Positions 8,370 to 15,777 of a stretch of DNA of 34,410 nt are shown piece after piece. Under the pieces are notes generated by a model. It did no database searches, was not told the DNA's origin, and worked only from the letters and a program-made list of their open reading frames with translations. The DNA comes from Desulfobacteria bacterium (GTDB taxonomy: Bacteria; Desulfobacterota; Desulfobacteria; Desulfobacterales; C00003060), in assembly GCA_030145395.1 (NCBI GenBank), contig JAQYVR010000068.1, positions 1-34,410 on the forward strand. The letters run 5' to 3'. Numbering within the stretch: position 1 is the stretch's first letter; each line of letters starts with the position of its first letter. A program made the position numbers and the translations under genes.

Positions 8370-9019
8370 CGGGGCACCTCCTGTTGATGCCCGCCCAGTC
8401 CATTAAGGGAGAACTCTGTGATGTGTTCCACCAACCGGGCCTTGAAAGCCTCGTCGTATTCGCGCCCGGTCATGCGGGTAACCGCTGCCCGAGCGAAGTT
8501 GAAGTGCAGGACTATAGCGAACATGCTCAAGATGTTAAGCATCAGCCCTTCTTTGTCCAGCCCTTTGGGGAGTGTTGGACGTAACATGTCGGCCAACTGT
8601 CTGAAAAATGGCCGCATAACCTCATCAGCGACCAACTTAAAGGCTTCCGTAGGCTGTCCCAGCTCTCTGACTATGAGTTGGTGATGGCGGTAGCGCTCTT
8701 CATCCGACAGAGGCCCTATCAAGAAAGCCTCGGCCAAGGCTCTAGCCACTGTAGTGGGCGAGGCTTCATCCTGGGCTGCCAAAGAGTCTCGGAAAGATTC
8801 CTGCACGCGCATAGCACGAGGGGCCCATCGGGCGCGGAACACCTCTACGTAAAGGTTTTCCTTACTGCCGAAATGGTAATTCACGGCTGCCAGGTTACAT
8901 CGGGCAGCTGTCGTGATTTCCCTCACGCTGACAGCATCGTAGCCTTTCTGGGCGAAAAGGGCTTCAGCCTGATCCAGGAGGCGCTCCTTGGTCGGGTCGT
9001 GCTCATCATTTTGACTCAT
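8366..9019 (-). CDS. TetR/AcrR-family transcriptional repressor of the efflux operon
   Basis: The start is placed at ATG 9019 (MSQNDEHDPTKERLLDQAEA) because AAGGTGG lies five bases upstream. A longer form from 9046 would begin inside the operator. The product is 217 residues. The TetR N-terminal HTH is unmistakable: LLDQAEALFAQKGYDAVSVREI, then TTAARCNLAAVNYHFGSKEN and LYVEVF. The C-terminal half resembles the CerR/DUF1956 type of ligand domain found in regulators of efflux systems. It is the first gene of the operon tetR - OMF - adaptor - pump and is coupled to the next gene by ATGA. It probably represses its own promoter at 9044-9069 and is released by a pump substrate. Confidence 0.93.
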   Translation of the reverse strand: MSQNDEHDPTKERLLDQAEALFAQKGYDAVSVREITTAARCNLAAVNYHFGSKENLYVEVFRARWAPRAMRVQESFRDSLAAQDEASPTTVARALAEAFLIGPLSDEERYRHHQLIVRELGQPTEAFKLVADEVMRPFFRQLADMLRPTLPKGLDKEGLMLNILSMFAIVLHFNFARAAVTRMTGREYDEAFKARLVEHITEFSLNGLGGHQQEVPR

Positions 9020-9043
9020 GATCCACCTTATCAAGATATGTTT

Positions 9044-9069
9044 CAAACGTTTGTATCAAACGATCGTTT
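9044..9069. promoter_or_regulatory. Probable TetR operator: two adjacent palindromes
   Basis: CAAACGTTTG (9044-9053) is a perfect 10-bp palindrome and AAACGATCGTTT (9058-9069) a perfect 12-bp palindrome. Both share the half-site AAACG and their centres are 15 bp apart. They lie 25-50 bp upstream of the tetR start at 9019. On the minus strand a TTGATA sits between them and could act as a -35, but the matching -10 is weak. The arrangement fits autoregulation by the adjacent TetR protein; binding is inferred. Confidence 0.6.
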
Positions 9070-9321
9070 AGATGTCAAGCGAAAATCTTGTGAAGCCCCC
9101 GATCGGAGGTCGAGGGTTCCCCGTAAGGAAGAAAGCCATTTTAGGATAGCTTCCCTTGACCTCGACCAAGGGTCGGAGGTTCTGCCTCACGGCAGCACTT
9201 CGTGTGCGGGAAGCAGGCTGGTTAAGGAGCGGAGAACTGCCAAATAACTTGATTAACATATTGGAATAACAAAATAACTCTGTGATTTCGGAGAGGCGTT
9301 GGGGTGAGATGAGCGCCTGTT

Positions 9322-12093
9322 CTAATCAGCAGTCACCGGCTCACGCAGAATAATGGCGATCGCCTCGGCAGCGCTCCGGGCGACTGCCGGATATACCTTG
9401 GTCAGAGACGAGATCTGTCTGAGGTTGTCTGCGGTCCTGGAAACAAGCATGGCAAGGTCTCCTTCTGCCATCCCCACAATCTGCAGGACCTTTTCCCATG
9501 GCTGCCCATTGGCCCAAGCATAGATTGTGACAGCAGGCCACATGACGACCGGTCTCGCCCCAAAGCCCTGGACCGTCTTTCGTTCGATCAGAGGGCCGAG
9601 GGCCTTGTTCATCCTGTTGTATGCTGTTGATAGTCGCTTGGGGATCCTTGACTCGTCTATCTTTACGTCTATGTCTCGGTCTTGCACAAAGGGTGCTACC
9701 AGAGCTGCCAGCAAGGCTGGGTCGTTGTCCGGCAAGACTCCCAGACGCAACCCTTCGGCAATCATCAGCGGCTGGTCGAGTCTGAGTTGAGATGCCCAAA
9801 TACCGTCATGTGTCAGTTTGTTTTCTTCGGTGACAAAGCCCTCCTTTTTCAGGAAATCAAGGTGTTTCACAAAACTATTCCAGAGCCGCATACGTACGGC
9901 ATGGGCAGCGTCCCACATTGAAGCGAAATCCTCGAGCTTCGGCCTTAAAGCCTTATTGGACTTGAAGTGACAAATCTTGAAGTGGCTGCATGAGTGGCAG
10001 ATCAGGCGATCGAGCTCTTGTTCAAGCAAGAGGATACGGCTTTGCAAGGGTTTGAGGGTTGTGACCTCATCTTCTGAGAAAGGCAACGGTTCAAGGACTT
10101 GTGGGGGCTCGGACTGTGATGTTTGAGTCAGCAATTGAAGCAGCCCGGCCACGTCATCCTGCTGAGGCAATACGAGCACCGTGTCGAAGATTTGAGACAC
10201 CTTCTCCGGTCGAAACCATCTCATCTTTGGGTGTTTGCCCCGGGCGGAACGACCCGGTTTCACACGGCAAGCCAGAACACCCTGTTCATCCCGCTTCTTC
10301 TGCGGCTTGATGACACAGTACATGCGGCCCCGGCGGTCCAGAAAGAGCCGTCCCGGTTCCAGGTTTGCCATCTTAGCCAGCCTGGACTCGAGTTCTTTGA
10401 GCCTGCGGTTGAGCGCCTTGATTTCAAGGGTCAGGGCGGCCCGCTTTCTGGTAAGATCGAGCACCAACTCGGGCCCGGCACACAAAGCCCTTGGAAGGAG
10501 CGCCATGAGGGCCTGACCGGCCTTCTTGAGCCGCTGATCAAGCCCTTTCTGCTGATAAGCGAGGTTCAAGTAAGTGGCGAAAGACCTCTGAAAGATTTTT
10601 TTAATCTGCTCGGGGGTGTGAGACAAGAGGAGGTTCAAGACCATGGAGAAATCTACCCTGATCTGACTGAGCACGTCCTCAGGCAGTGCCGTAAAGAGCT
10701 TTGCCATGAGCCGCAGGTCCATGAATTTTCCGGGAACGGCAACAGCAAAACCAATGTGGTCCTTGCCCCGCCTGCCTGCCCGGCCCGTCATTTGATGAAA
10801 CTCGGTGGCGTTCAGCGGCAAGAATTCATGGCCGTTGTATTGGTCGGAGTTCAGGAGCACGATGCTTCGAGCCGGGAAATTGACGCCTGCAGCTACCGTG
10901 GAAGTAGCGAAGACAGCATCAAGCAACCCATCGGTCATCATATGTTCTATGACAAGCTTCCACGCGGGGAGCTGCCCACCGTGATGAGCTGCGACAGCCG
11001 CGTTTCTGAGATGCCACACCTGTCGGTGAGCAGCCAAGCGGGGATTCCCTTGAGTAAGCTCATCGACCCTTTGGTCTAACTCGGCTCGCCACGGGCTGTT
11101 TGGACCCGAGCCATCTACGCAACGGTCAAGCGCTGCGTCACAATCCGCCCGTGATTTGAGAAAGAATATGGCAGGAAGCAGATCGTATTTTCTCAAAACC
11201 GTAATCATCTCTCCAAAAGGGGGGAGCTTTCGTGGGGGCGCAAGAACCGGAGGCTTTGGAGTGCCCAGATAGACACTAACCTTCTTGTCCACGCCCTTGG
11301 GACCTGTAAGCGGGAGAAGCTTGCCCGAGGGGTGAAAGAAGAGGGGGTACAGGGGTACCGGCCGTCCGGTCTCCTGTACGACGACACATCTCTTCGACCG
11401 TATCGATTCCAACCACCCGGCAATCTGCCGGGCATTGCTTATGGTGGCCGAAAGGAGCAGGAGAGGGATCCGAACAGGGAGATAGATCATGATTTCTTCC
11501 CAGACAACGCCGCGATTCGGGTCGCCCAGGAAGTGGGCTTCATCCAGGATCACAACGTCTGTAGCGAGATCCAGACCTTCGTGCATGGCATCGTACAGTT
11601 GATTCCGCAGGATTTCTGTCGTTCCCGTGATAATGGGGGCATCAGTGTTCTCCTTGCGATCCCCTGTCAATATGCCTACCTGCTCAGGGCCGAAGCGGTT
11701 GCTGAACTCAAGGTACTTTGAATTTGTGAGAGCTTTGAGCGGAGAGGCATACCAGGCGTTTCCACCTTTCTTGCGTATTCTGGCAATAGCCTCTTCCGCG
11801 ATCCAGGTCTTCCCGGATCCGGTTGGCGCGGAGACCAGGCAATCGGATCGGCTAATCGCGGTAAGTGCCTTGAGCTGGAAGGGGTCTGGCTTGAAGTTCT
11901 GGCTGGAAGGGACACCGATCTTGGCAAAGACCTTCTTTAATCGTGCATCTGCACTCGCCTTTATCCTCATCACCCTCGAATCATAGCTTCTCTGCCGACC
12001 GCGATAGGGACGCCCTTTGCTCCGGTCAGTTCTAAAGCGAGCTTTGCGACCCCGGACAGAACGAACGCTTTTACGTTGAGGTTTTTCGGGCAT
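9322..12093 (-). CDS. Ski2-like DExH-box RNA helicase
   Basis: A 923-residue superfamily-2 helicase. Motif I SAPTGSGKT is at about 88-96, motif II DEAH at 184-187, motif III SAT at 215-217 and motif VI QMTGRAGRRG at about 434-443. That form of motif VI is typical of the Ski2/Mtr4/Brr2 group. A long C-terminal region of winged-helix, ratchet and helical type follows (500-923). It contains a Cys cluster C699-x2-C702-x5-C708 followed by His, possibly a metal site. Residues 1-45 are very rich in Arg and Lys, which suggests an RNA-binding tail. Bacterial members are probably RNA-processing or decay helicases; the substrate is unknown. It stands alone, leftward, with no obvious partner gene. Confidence 0.9.
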   Translation of the reverse strand: MPEKPQRKSVRSVRGRKARFRTDRSKGRPYRGRQRSYDSRVMRIKASADARLKKVFAKIGVPSSQNFKPDPFQLKALTAISRSDCLVSAPTGSGKTWIAEEAIARIRKKGGNAWYASPLKALTNSKYLEFSNRFGPEQVGILTGDRKENTDAPIITGTTEILRNQLYDAMHEGLDLATDVVILDEAHFLGDPNRGVVWEEIMIYLPVRIPLLLLSATISNARQIAGWLESIRSKRCVVVQETGRPVPLYPLFFHPSGKLLPLTGPKGVDKKVSVYLGTPKPPVLAPPRKLPPFGEMITVLRKYDLLPAIFFLKSRADCDAALDRCVDGSGPNSPWRAELDQRVDELTQGNPRLAAHRQVWHLRNAAVAAHHGGQLPAWKLVIEHMMTDGLLDAVFATSTVAAGVNFPARSIVLLNSDQYNGHEFLPLNATEFHQMTGRAGRRGKDHIGFAVAVPGKFMDLRLMAKLFTALPEDVLSQIRVDFSMVLNLLLSHTPEQIKKIFQRSFATYLNLAYQQKGLDQRLKKAGQALMALLPRALCAGPELVLDLTRKRAALTLEIKALNRRLKELESRLAKMANLEPGRLFLDRRGRMYCVIKPQKKRDEQGVLACRVKPGRSARGKHPKMRWFRPEKVSQIFDTVLVLPQQDDVAGLLQLLTQTSQSEPPQVLEPLPFSEDEVTTLKPLQSRILLLEQELDRLICHSCSHFKICHFKSNKALRPKLEDFASMWDAAHAVRMRLWNSFVKHLDFLKKEGFVTEENKLTHDGIWASQLRLDQPLMIAEGLRLGVLPDNDPALLAALVAPFVQDRDIDVKIDESRIPKRLSTAYNRMNKALGPLIERKTVQGFGARPVVMWPAVTIYAWANGQPWEKVLQIVGMAEGDLAMLVSRTADNLRQISSLTKVYPAVARSAAEAIAIILREPVTAD

Positions 12094-12126
12094 GGGGAGA
12101 GTAGTAGGGTATGGCCAAAAAGAAGA

Positions 12127-12156
12127 TTGACAGTAACAGGGCCACCTTGTTATGTT
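12127..12156 (+). promoter_or_regulatory. Sigma-70 promoter of tRNA-Ala, with GC-rich discriminator
   Basis: TTGACA (12127-12132) and TATGTT (12151-12156) are 18 nt apart, with the tRNA 5' end 14 nt further on. The bases after the -10 are CGGCCC, a GC-rich discriminator of the kind linked to stringent control of stable RNA promoters. A 9-bp inverted repeat (12135-12143 and 12158-12166, AACAGGGCC) spans spacer and discriminator. Confidence 0.6.
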
Positions 12157-12170
12157 CGGCCCTGTTGTAT

Positions 12171-12246
12171 GGGGCTGTAGCTCAGCTGGGAGAGCGCATG
12201 ACTGGCAGTCATGAGGTCAGGGGTTCGATCCCCCTCAGCTCCACCA
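12171..12246 (+). tRNA. tRNA-Ala (anticodon GGC)
   Basis: A 76-nt cloverleaf folds by eye. The acceptor GGGGCTG pairs with CAGCTCC, including the G3-U70 wobble that marks alanine tRNAs. The D stem is GCTC/GAGC. The anticodon stem is CATGA/TCATG with loop CTGGCAG, anticodon GGC. The T arm is AGGGG-TTCGATC-CCCCT. The discriminator is A and the CCA end is encoded. It reads GCC and GCU codons. It is a single tRNA between a leftward helicase gene and the cooT terminator. No integration scar is seen at its 3' end. Confidence 0.97.
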
Positions 12247-12270
12247 CCAAGTAAAGTAACGAGAAGTTTT

Positions 12271-12290
12271 AGGGGACCTTAAGGTCCCTT
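12271..12290. terminator. Intrinsic terminator shared by tRNA-Ala and cooT
   Basis: AGGGGACCTTAAGGTCCCTT folds as a GGGACC/GGTCCC stem with a TTAA loop. Rightward it is followed by ATTCTTTT, giving a good terminator for the tRNA. Leftward it is followed only by TAAAAC, so it is weaker there. It overlaps the last codon and stop of cooT (stop at 12291-12289). Confidence 0.65.
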
Positions 12291-12483
12291 ATTCTTTTGC
12301 TTCTTCAATAATTACCCTGTGATCCACAAGTGACAAACGGGTAATTTTTCCTTCTATGAACTTCTGCTCACCAAAGATGCTGGTGAGTCGCAGCTTCCCC
12401 TCGTCAGGCTCTACCTTGTCTACAGCCTCCAACAAGAGCTCTTCTTTGCCGTCTTTAACAAGGTATGCATTGGCTTCACACAT
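12289..12483 (-). CDS. cooT: CooT-family nickel-binding protein
   Basis: A 64-residue protein starting MCEANAYLVKDGKEELLLEA, with Cys at position 2, and containing IFGEQKFIEGKITRLSLVDHRVIIEE. This is the CooT pattern (MCEANxY..., then IxxLxLVDHxI). CooT proteins are small cytoplasmic dimers that bind Ni(II) through Cys2 and assist nickel delivery for carbon monoxide dehydrogenase in Rhodospirillum rubrum; homologues are common in anaerobes. Here it follows a His-rich protein gene by 45 bp on the same strand. No CO dehydrogenase or hydrogenase lies in the window, so its client is elsewhere on the genome. Confidence 0.85.
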   Translation of the reverse strand: MCEANAYLVKDGKEELLLEAVDKVEPDEGKLRLTSIFGEQKFIEGKITRLSLVDHRVIIEEAKE

Positions 12484-12528
12484 AATAACGACCCCTGTAT
12501 GTGAAATGCCTCGATCCCTTAGTCATCC

Positions 12529-12738
12529 TTATTTCTGGTGAGCCTCTTTCTTGGCGCCGCTGTCTTCATGACTATGGTGATGGTCATGCCCGTGACTGTG
12601 ATCGTGTCCATGATCATGGTCGTGGTCATGATGATGGTCGTGGTCATGGTCGTGATGATGATTTTGTGTGCGGTCACGGAGAAGATCGTAAAGCTCTTTC
12701 TTTTTGGTCTTTTTATGGTCTGAACAACATTTACACAT
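12529..12738 (-). CDS. His-rich metal-binding protein (CooJ-like in character)
   Basis: The start is chosen at ATG 12738 (MCKCCSDHKKTKKKELYDLL) because GGAGG lies six bases upstream; the longer form from 12765 would have no ribosome site. The product is 69 residues. It begins with a CKCC cluster, has a short charged helix, and then a run of about 35 residues made almost only of His and Asp with a few Gly and Ser (HHHDHDHD repeats). Such tails bind Ni(II), Zn(II) or Co(II), as in CooJ, HypB and SlyD. Adjacency to CooT parallels the cooCTJ nickel genes and suggests nickel storage or buffering. Sequence homology to CooJ itself cannot be claimed. The DNA of the repeat is low-complexity (ATGGTC/CGTGATG units). 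Confidence 0.8.
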   Translation of the reverse strand: MCKCCSDHKKTKKKELYDLLRDRTQNHHHDHDHDHHHDHDHDHGHDHSHGHDHHHSHEDSGAKKEAHQK

Positions 12739-12779
12739 ATCGGCCTCCAGTTGCGTATTTACCATGACTCTAGATAGTA

Positions 12780-12808
12780 AATATAGGAACTTGGCGGACT
12801 TCTGTCAA
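12780..12808 (-). promoter_or_regulatory. Strong sigma-70 promoter for the His-rich protein / cooT pair
   Basis: On the minus strand TTGACA (12808-12803), a 17-nt spacer and TATATT (12785-12780) form a near-consensus promoter. Transcription would start near 12773, about 35 nt before the ATG at 12738. No obvious NikR- or Fur-like palindrome overlaps it. Confidence 0.75.
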
Positions 12809-12901
12809 ACGAAAAAACTCTTGGGGGGATAGGTCGCGGACCAGGAACATCTGCTGCGCACTCGGCTTGACACGTATTCTCCGATCTGACAAACTGAATA
12901 T

Positions 12902-13756
12902 ATGGTTGACGAACTAATCATAGAGCAGACGCCGGAAGTGAGCCATCCAGTTGTAATCCTTGGATTTGAAGGGTGGGCCAACGGAGGCAATGTGGCTGTT
13001 GGCATGATTGACTACCTGATAAAAAAGCTTGGTGCGACTCGCTTCGCAAAGATTGATCCTAATGATTTCTATCGATTCGATGATCTGCGTCCCATTGTCA
13101 AGGTTGAAGGCGGTCAGCTAATAGAAGTCTTACCTCCCGAGGCCGCGTTTTATTCTGCAAAGGATAAACAGAATGGGGTCGACCTGGTGCTCTTCAAGGC
13201 CCCTGAACCTCATCTTCGGTGGTTCTCGTTTGTTGAAGTCGTATTATCCCTTTGCAGGGAATTGGGGGTTAAGATCATTATCAGCTTAGGGGGACTCCAG
13301 GACAGTGTGGTGCACACGGATGCCATAATTTCAGGTTTTGCCTCAAGTGAACAGCTTTTGGAGCGCCTAAAGCAACTCGAGGTCAATCTTGCAGAATATA
13401 AGGGCCCCGGAGCTATCCACTCTTTGATCTTTGAGCGGGCAAAGGGCATGGGTATTGAGGGTATCAGCCTCTGGGGGCACTGCCCGTTTTATCTTCAGGG
13501 TACCCATCTCCGACTACTGTCCCGAATGGCCACAGTGGTGGCAGACCTTGGAGGGTTCCACGTGGATACGAGTGAGTTGGAGAAGGGATGGACGCATTTG
13601 GCAAGAAGCATCCAGCGCTTCATAGATGGAAACCCTGAACTCCAGAAAGCAATCAAAGATATCATAAAGTCCAAAACGCCGAGTGAAATGCCTGGTCCCC
13701 GGGGGAAAGACGGAAAGGTGGTCTACATGGATGATTTCTTTAGGCCCAAGGAGTAA
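12902..13756 (+). CDS. PAC2-family protein (proteasome assembly chaperone-like fold)
   Basis: A 284-residue protein with the PAC2 family signature: VVILGFEGWANGGNVAVG near the N-terminus, later KIIISLGGLQDSVVHT and GISLWGHCPFYLQGTHLRLL. PAC2 domains are related to the eukaryotic proteasome assembly chaperone and occur widely in bacteria and archaea, mostly without a known role; related proteins are described as ATP-grasp or carboxylate-amine ligase neighbours. It is cytoplasmic, without a signal or TM. The C-terminus is charged and ends FFRPKE. A second, unrecognised gene starts 20 bp after its stop, so the two probably form an operon. The start ATG 12902 fits the family N-terminus, but no clear Shine-Dalgarno precedes it. 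Confidence 0.85.
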   Translation: MVDELIIEQTPEVSHPVVILGFEGWANGGNVAVGMIDYLIKKLGATRFAKIDPNDFYRFDDLRPIVKVEGGQLIEVLPPEAAFYSAKDKQNGVDLVLFKAPEPHLRWFSFVEVVLSLCRELGVKIIISLGGLQDSVVHTDAIISGFASSEQLLERLKQLEVNLAEYKGPGAIHSLIFERAKGMGIEGISLWGHCPFYLQGTHLRLLSRMATVVADLGGFHVDTSELEKGWTHLARSIQRFIDGNPELQKAIKDIIKSKTPSEMPGPRGKDGKVVYMDDFFRPKE

Positions 13757-13775
13757 GCGGAATTGCCTGGGGACG

Positions 13776-14063
13776 ATGATCACCGTGTGTGCAGATGATT
13801 CAATAGGCGAGCTTCTTGATGAGCTTTCAGATGCCAAGACGTGGCCGGAGCACTTCAGGCAAGCCATTGATAGTGGCTCTGATGTACGCGGTGAGATCAA
13901 TGAGGCTGGCAAAACGATAGAGACGCTCGAGAAGCGGGCTCAAGGGACGATGAAGAGGCTCGGGTGCGACTGCCCGGACACCCGGAAGATTTCCCAGGGC
14001 ATGGCTGACATGCTGATCAGCTGGTATTCATTTATTGACAGCCTCAGCCCGAACATTTCATGA
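13776..14063 (+). CDS. Hypothetical protein, 95 aa, downstream of the PAC2 gene
   Basis: The start is placed at ATG 13776 (MITVCADDSIGELLDELSDA), preceded by GGGGAC; the frame stays open upstream but inside the PAC2 gene. The 95 residues are mainly predicted helix: ELLDELSDAKTWPEHFRQAI, then EINEAGKTIETLEKRAQGTMKRL, GCDCPDTRK and ISQGMADMLISWYSFIDSLS. It has two close Cys (CDC) but no full metal motif, and no signal or TM segment. I do not recognise the family. Co-transcription with the PAC2 gene is the only functional hint. Confidence 0.6.
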   Translation: MITVCADDSIGELLDELSDAKTWPEHFRQAIDSGSDVRGEINEAGKTIETLEKRAQGTMKRLGCDCPDTRKISQGMADMLISWYSFIDSLSPNIS

Positions 14064-14086
14064 CATGTCCGGGTTATATGTGGGGG

Positions 14087-14455
14087 CTATGGATAGTAGG
14101 TTGCGCAAGAGTTTTCAGATTCCCACGCTGTCACACGGCTGACTTTAATCTCGGGGTCATCTATCGACACGGACAATCGTTCTGCCACGCACCTTGCGAT
14201 ATTTTCTGAAGAGGGATTCTGGTCCTTGAAGGCTTCCAGATCGTTCAGGAATTTATGGTCCAGGTCTGCCATTACAGCATTGACATGTTTTTTCAGAACC
14301 CGAAAGTCCATGACGATACCCGCCTCGCTTATGTTCTTTGATGTGACATAGACTTCTATCTTCCAGTTATGACCGTGCAAGTTCTCGCAGGCCCCCTCGA
14401 ACTCCTTTAGCTGATGAGCAGCGGAGAAGCTTGTAATGACTTTCAATTCATACAT
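14087..14455 (-). CDS. queD: 6-carboxy-5,6,7,8-tetrahydropterin synthase (QueD / PTPS family)
   Basis: A 122-residue member of the PTPS/QueD family. The zinc ligands are visible as H14 (SAAHQL), H27 and H29 (NLHGHNW). The catalytic Cys is C23 (GACENLHGH) in the Cx3HxH arrangement of QueD. DHKFLND and PSSENIARCVAERL match the family core, and the C-terminal TAWESENS carries the substrate-anchoring Glu. QueD converts 7,8-dihydroneopterin triphosphate to 6-carboxytetrahydropterin, the second step of queuosine and preQ0 synthesis. It is the last gene of the fdhE-moaA-zinc-ribbon-queD run; no queC or queE is near. A different pterin role beside moaA cannot be excluded. Confidence 0.88.
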   Translation of the reverse strand: MYELKVITSFSAAHQLKEFEGACENLHGHNWKIEVYVTSKNISEAGIVMDFRVLKKHVNAVMADLDHKFLNDLEAFKDQNPSSENIARCVAERLSVSIDDPEIKVSRVTAWESENSCATYYP

Positions 14456-14518
14456 ATTTTTGAGTGTCTTGAGCTGAAAGGGCGCAACGTTAGGGAGAGC
14501 TCTGGAATGATTACCGAG

Positions 14519-14779
14519 TTATTCTGCTCCCTTGGCATACGGTTTTCCGCACTCATTGCAGACGCCTTTTTCGTTTATCACACCGATGCAGGCGCCGTCA
14601 CTGCACAGAGTGCGTTCTGAGAAATCGACCGTATCCTCGCCAGATTCTGCAGCTGACTCCGGCAAAGGCATCTCTGCGCCGCACTGGCAACAGAATCTTG
14701 CTTCAAGGGGGGCGCTTTCGTGGCATTCAGGACACTCCCGTGATGGGAGATCAACCTCGCAGTGAGGACATTTTATCAT
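14519..14779 (-). CDS. Small zinc-ribbon protein (86 aa)
   Basis: The product has repeated CxxC knuckles: MIKCPHCEVDL, SRECPECHES, RFCCQCGAEM, then after an acidic linker (LPESAAESGEDTVDFSE) CSDGAC and VCNECGKPYAKG. This is at least two zinc ribbons, similar to the double-zinc-ribbon proteins that serve as nucleic-acid or protein-binding adaptors. It is cytoplasmic, with no TM segment. It starts 8 bp downstream of the moaA stop and is in the same operon. No specific function can be assigned. Confidence 0.75.
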   Translation of the reverse strand: MIKCPHCEVDLPSRECPECHESAPLEARFCCQCGAEMPLPESAAESGEDTVDFSERTLCSDGACIGVINEKGVCNECGKPYAKGAE

Positions 14780-14787
14780 AAAGCTTT

Positions 14788-15777
14788 CTAACCTCCTATC
14801 GTTGACATGGGACGAGCAGACTGTCCCCGTACCAGGATTTCAGCATGATGCCGCCTTGGCTTCCTGGCTATGGCTTCTTGAAACACCTCTTTCAAATCTT
14901 CCTGGCCGCCACCGTTTCTAAGTGTCGACTTGATATCAACTTCATCGTCTGCAAAAAGGCATGGGCGGAGCCTGCCGTCCGCGGTAAGCCTGAGGCGATT
15001 GCACGAAGGGCAGAAGTGGTGACTCATGGCACTGATGAAACCGATTTCCCCCGCGGCTGATTCAAAACGATATCGTTCCGCAGGCCCGTCATGGATGGCA
15101 TGCGGAATCTTGTGAAGCGATCCGAGGGTCTCGAGTTTACTCCTGATCTCGTCTGAGGAGATGTGTTTTTCAGGCCCCCAGTTACTGTTTTGCCCGATCG
15201 GCATGTACTCGATGAATCGAACATGAAAGGGCCTTTGCATAGAAAGGTGCGCAAACTGCCGCAGTTCGTCATCATTAAGTCCTCTGATGGCTACGACATT
15301 CACCTTGATCGGTGAAAATCCTACTGCCTCGGCGACCTGAAGCCCTTTCCAAACAGCATCGAAAGAATCCCGACGGGTGATCTTCCTGTACTTCAAGGGG
15401 TCCAGTGTGTCCAGACTAACGTTGATGCGACGAAGACCTGCCTCAAAGAGCGGTTCAGCCATATCCTGCAAGAGCACACCATTGGTCGTAAGACTCATAT
15501 CTTCGATCTTGGGGATCCGATTCACAGACTCAACGAAGTTGACAAAGTTGCTGCGAAGAAGGGGTTCGCCGCCCGTCAGGCGGACCTTTCTCACGCCCAG
15601 ATCAACGCCCATCCGAATCACCTCAAGAATCTCTTCATAGCTCAAGATGTTTGAATGATCCAAAAGCTTCAGATCCTGTATAGGCATGCAGTAGACGCAT
15701 TGCAGGTTACAGCGATCTGTTACAGAGACCCTGAGGTAGGTGATCTCGCGGTTGTAAGGGTCTAGATTCGGAGCCAT
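14788..15777 (-). CDS. moaA: GTP 3',8-cyclase MoaA (molybdenum cofactor biosynthesis)
   Basis: A 329-residue radical SAM enzyme with two [4Fe-4S] clusters. The N-terminal cluster is CNLQCVYC (Cys 23, 27 and 30, CxxxCxxC), followed by RLTGGEPLLR for SAM binding. The C-terminal substrate cluster is FCPSCNRLRLTADGRLRPC (CxxC-x13-C). It ends MSTIGG; the GG tail is used by MoaC-coupled catalysis. It turns GTP into 3',8-cyclo-7,8-dihydro-GTP, the first step of the pterin of Mo and W cofactors. It overlaps the 3' end of fdhE by 16 bp, so the two are co-translated. Placement next to formate dehydrogenase fits the need of that enzyme for Mo/W-bis-pyranopterin. Confidence 0.95.
   Translation of the reverse strand: MAPNLDPYNREITYLRVSVTDRCNLQCVYCMPIQDLKLLDHSNILSYEEILEVIRMGVDLGVRKVRLTGGEPLLRSNFVNFVESVNRIPKIEDMSLTTNGVLLQDMAEPLFEAGLRRINVSLDTLDPLKYRKITRRDSFDAVWKGLQVAEAVGFSPIKVNVVAIRGLNDDELRQFAHLSMQRPFHVRFIEYMPIGQNSNWGPEKHISSDEIRSKLETLGSLHKIPHAIHDGPAERYRFESAAGEIGFISAMSHHFCPSCNRLRLTADGRLRPCLFADDEVDIKSTLRNGGGQEDLKEVFQEAIARKPRRHHAEILVRGQSARPMSTIGG

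Noticed and set aside
9068-9259. Minus-strand frame between tetR and the helicase, and a stem CCCTTG/CAAGGG near 9153-9172
   Set aside because: The frame begins and ends without signals and includes low-value sequence; the stem has no T-run in either direction.
10123-11079. Long plus-strand frame of 318 codons inside the helicase gene
   Set aside because: Antisense to conserved helicase motifs; open only because of the codon use of the real gene.
12501-12767. Plus-strand frames rich in Asp-Gly-His or Val-Met
   Set aside because: Mirror images of the His/Asp codon repeat in the minus-strand protein.
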